Below are positions 62,110 through 64,000 of a stretch of 64,000 nt of DNA, piece after piece (position 1 is the first letter of the stretch; each line of letters begins with the position of its first letter). The notes beneath the pieces were generated by a model. That model made no database searches, had not been told where the DNA came from, and saw only the letters and a program-made list of their open reading frames with translations. This DNA is from Rhodophyticola sp017644125 (GTDB lineage Bacteria > Pseudomonadota > Alphaproteobacteria > Rhodobacterales > Rhodobacteraceae): the NCBI RefSeq assembly GCF_042140125.1, contig NZ_CP159473.1. The stretch is one strand, 5' to 3'. Made by a program: the position numbers and the translations under genes.

Positions 62110-63081
62110 TCACCTGTCCATGCTCTGGCTGAATCCGGTAAAATGCCGCGCCGCGGAGCGGGCATTCAGGATCGCCTCGTCCAGAATCCGTGTCGGGGCG
62201 GCCATGTGGAGGGCCTTGCAGCCCACGGCAGGACCAACCGAGACCATCGGCAAATGGATATTCAACTCGTCATAGATATGACCGAACTCCGCGATGCTGA
62301 TCCGAAGGGTATCCCCGAGTTCGAAGGCATCAAGCGCCTCGACCCGCGACAACAGGCAGACAAAATCGCCTTTGCCGGCATAGCTGATCATCCGGCTGCT
62401 CGTCTTCAGACAGTCGGAGATGCAGGTCGCCACATCAATCATCACTTCGCTGAAAATCGACGGACCGGCCTCATCGAACAGTTGTTGACCGTTCAGAACA
62501 TGGAAGCCCACCGCCTTGGTCGACAAGGCTCGGAACACGCCGAGGGTTTTCAGATAGTTTTCCAGCGCGAGATACTCGATCGTACCGGCCACGCGCCGCA
62601 TCGGGATCTGATCGGCAAAGCGGTAGGACGGCGTGGCAAACACATCCGCGCCGCCATGGGTGATTGCATGCTGCGTACGGAGACGTTCGCGCACAAGCGT
62701 GTGCAGAACACCCAGCCGGGTGTTGATCTCGATCTCGTCGATCGGTTTTGTCAGGTAATCGGTCGCACCCGCGGCAAAGGCCTGATCGATATGGGCCCGG
62801 TCCGCCAGGATCGTGTTCATCACGATGGGCGTTTCTTCATATTCCGGAATTGCCCTGATTTCCTCACACAGCTCGATCCCGTTCATCTCCGGCATCTGGA
62901 TATCCAGAATGAAGCAGTCGAACGGCACCTGCGTGTTCGACAACAGCTCCAGCGCCTCGGCGCCGGAGGTGACGAACGTCACGTTGGCGTAACCCAGTCG
63001 CGTCAGTGTTGACTCGAACAGAGCGTTGAACTCGAACAGAGCCAGGAAATCGGGATCGTCATCAACGGCCAGGATCTTCAT
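62110..63081 (-). CDS. Response regulator with degenerate GGDEF-like output domain
   Basis: 323-aa protein. Receiver domain about 1-125 with D60 in FILDIQMPEMNG as phosphate acceptor and K112 in YLTKPID. The C-terminal half (about 160-310) looks like a diguanylate-cyclase fold in which GGDEF reads GKGDF (residues 236-240) and a later MVSVGPAV matches the usual end motif, so cyclase activity is unlikely. It may bind c-di-GMP or a protein instead. GAGG precedes the ATG. Two overlapping CtrA-type boxes lie 49-74 bases upstream of the start. Confidence 0.87.
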   Translation of the reverse strand: MKILAVDDDPDFLALFEFNALFESTLTRLGYANVTFVTSGAEALELLSNTQVPFDCFILDIQMPEMNGIELCEEIRAIPEYEETPIVMNTILADRAHIDQAFAAGATDYLTKPIDEIEINTRLGVLHTLVRERLRTQHAITHGGADVFATPSYRFADQIPMRRVAGTIEYLALENYLKTLGVFRALSTKAVGFHVLNGQQLFDEAGPSIFSEVMIDVATCISDCLKTSSRMISYAGKGDFVCLLSRVEALDAFELGDTLRISIAEFGHIYDELNIHLPMVSVGPAVGCKALHMAAPTRILDEAILNARSAARHFTGFSQSMDR

Positions 63082-63129
63082 TCAATGCCTCAGCTTCTAG
63101 CGCGCGACACTGTTTTAGTGCCGCAAAAG

Positions 63130-63155
63130 TTAACCACTCATTAACTAAAAGTTAA
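63130..63155. promoter_or_regulatory. Two overlapping CtrA-type boxes
   Basis: TTAACCACTCATTAAC (63130-63145) and TTAACTAAAAGTTAA (63141-63155) each match the CtrA full-site rule TTAA-N7-TTAA and share the central TTAA, so three half-sites lie 11 bases apart. They stand upstream of the receiver/GGDEF-like gene and after the stop of the receiver gene at 63249. CtrA binding is inferred from the motif. Confidence 0.75.
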
Positions 63156-63248
63156 ATGTCGACAGTGGCATAAGTGGGGCGTGAATGTGGGAAATTGGGG
63201 AATTCATTCCGGACCTGAAATATCTGCCGGCACGGATCCATCGCCGGA

Positions 63249-63638
63249 TCAGGCCTCTTCCAGCAGGCTCCATGCGGAGCGGATCTGTGCCCCGAGCGAC
63301 ATCGGATCGAACGGCTTGGTGATCACCGCGAGGGCACCAGTATTGAGCAGATCCTGCGACAGGGAATCCTCGGCTTTCGCTGTCATGAAGATCGTCGGGA
63401 TCTCGGGGCAATCCGGCCGCGCCTTGATCTGCTCCCAAAGATCGGGACCGGTCATGCCAGGCATCATGATGTCGAGCAGCAAGAGATCCGGAGCAAGCGC
63501 GTTGATGTTTTCGAGGGCCGCGGAGCCATTGTTGAACTGGTGCACCGTGAAGCTGTCGACCATCTCAAGTGCCATCCGGGCGATTTCCAGAATGTCATCG
63601 TCATCGTCCACATGCAGGATCGTTTTCAACTCAGACAA
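63249..63638 (-). CDS. Single-domain response regulator
   Basis: 129-aa receiver domain without an output domain. Acidic pocket in LHVDDDDDILEIA, phosphate acceptor D56 in LLLLDIMMPGMTG, conserved threonine in IFMTAK and lysine in VITKPFDP. I start at the TTG at 63638, which has AGGGAGAG six bases before it and gives the usual receiver length; GTG at 63653 or ATG at 63716 would add poorly fitting residues. It follows a histidine kinase gene in the same direction. Confidence 0.85.
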   Translation of the reverse strand: MSELKTILHVDDDDDILEIARMALEMVDSFTVHQFNNGSAALENINALAPDLLLLDIMMPGMTGPDLWEQIKARPDCPEIPTIFMTAKAEDSLSQDLLNTGALAVITKPFDPMSLGAQIRSAWSLLEEA

Positions 63639-63681
63639 GGCTCTCTCCCTCACATCCGCGTCCGTCTTGACGCCTTTTTTG

Positions 63682-64000
63682 CTACGCCACCGCTGCGTCG
63701 CGCGCTTCAAGCCCATCCGCTTCGATCAGCATGTCCGCCTCGCCCGCATCAAGCTTCGTCAGTTCAAAGTAGAATATGGTGCCCTTGCCCAACTGCGTGT
63801 CGAAGGCAATCGTGCCGCCATGGCGTTGAATGATCTTCTTGCTGATCGTCAGGCCAAGCCCGGTTCCGGGCCGGGAATGCTCGCTGGTGCCTTCAACCTG
63901 GAAAAAGCTGTCGAAAAGCGTCTTGTGCGCGGATTCGGGAATGCCCGGACCATGATCCGCAACGCAGACCCGCCATGCATCGGCCCGGTCCTCGATATAG
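63682..64000 (-). CDS. Sensor histidine kinase, C-terminal part only
   Basis: About 105 C-terminal residues of a histidine kinase, entering from the right edge and ending at a TAG at 63682-63684. ATP-binding motifs are visible: VADHGPGIP (G1/D-box), LFDSFFQVEG (F-box) and GTGLGLTISKKIIQRHGG (G2). It ends with a short acidic tail. Probably the partner kinase for the receiver at 63249. Confidence 0.9.
   Translation of the reverse strand, partial: YIEDRADAWRVCVADHGPGIPESAHKTLFDSFFQVEGTSEHSRPGTGLGLTISKKIIQRHGGTIAFDTQLGKGTIFYFELTKLDAGEADMLIEADGLEARDAAVA

Noticed and set aside
1..64000. tRNA, rRNA, CRISPR, insertion sequence or prophage
   Set aside because: No cloverleaf-like element, repeat-spacer array, transposase or phage protein was seen; a tRNA or covariance scan was not possible here.

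Overview
The window is high-GC DNA from an alphaproteobacterium, most likely a Rhodobacterales (Rhodobacteraceae/Roseobacter-type) heterotroph. This is an inference from gene content: a DUF4212 plus sodium/solute symporter acetate importer, TRAP and ABC importers in catabolic clusters, protocatechuate and myo-inositol degradation, an imelysin/di-haem iron operon, and TTAA-N7-TTAA (CtrA-type) boxes in front of a signalling gene. It looks chromosomal. I saw no rRNA, tRNA, CRISPR array, transposase or phage gene.

Layout. 1-1507: two tandem OxyR-like LysR regulators, the first cut by the window edge. 1735-7022: a tightly coupled rightward operon of an M19 dipeptidase, a 566-aa protein I do not recognise, a DUF3726-like protein, an Ldh-family imine/keto-acid reductase and a LysR regulator; the substrate is unknown, and this is the best candidate here for an undescribed pathway. 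7109-10565: a leftward ABC sugar-type importer (binding protein and two permeases, no ATPase), divergent from a double SnoaL-like protein (10755-11759), with an inverted-repeat operator candidate between them. 12343-21644: an acetate module: acs, adenylate kinase, DUF4212 subunit, symporter, terminator, cNMP/CBS/nucleotidyltransferase protein, small membrane protein, and a membrane HAMP/PAS-like protein fused to a DEDDh exonuclease. 21699-24921: a GntR regulator facing a GAPDH-like plus succinate-semialdehyde dehydrogenase operon. 25074-27626: pobA-pcaH-pcaG (4-hydroxybenzoate to ring-cleaved protocatechuate).

27632-40726: a nearly complete myo-inositol regulon. Catabolic genes (dehydrogenases, iolE, iolD, iolB, iolC, class II aldolase) surround a divergent promoter, and a LacI-type regulator and an ABC inositol-type importer surround another. 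Both promoters carry the same 16-bp palindrome TTGCAACCGGTTGCAA. iolA is not in the window.

40892-50427: a catabolic cluster of unknown substrate: aldehyde dehydrogenase, FAD aromatic-ring hydroxylase, double OsmC-like protein, DctMQP TRAP transporter, GntR/FCD regulator, SDR and nitroreductase. 50742-56284: an oligopeptide-type ABC importer. 56364-61563: a leftward imelysin/di-haem cytochrome/DUF1513 operon, probably iron related. 61743-64000: leftward histidine kinase (partial), receiver protein, receiver plus degenerate GGDEF protein, and Hpt protein.

Four genes between 41 and 62 kb carry apparent reading-frame lesions: aldehyde dehydrogenase (compensating -1/+1), dctM (+1), the OppF-type ATPase (+1), and Hpt (in-frame TAG). 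They may be real decay or sequence errors. Family names come from recognising motifs by eye; no database search was run.
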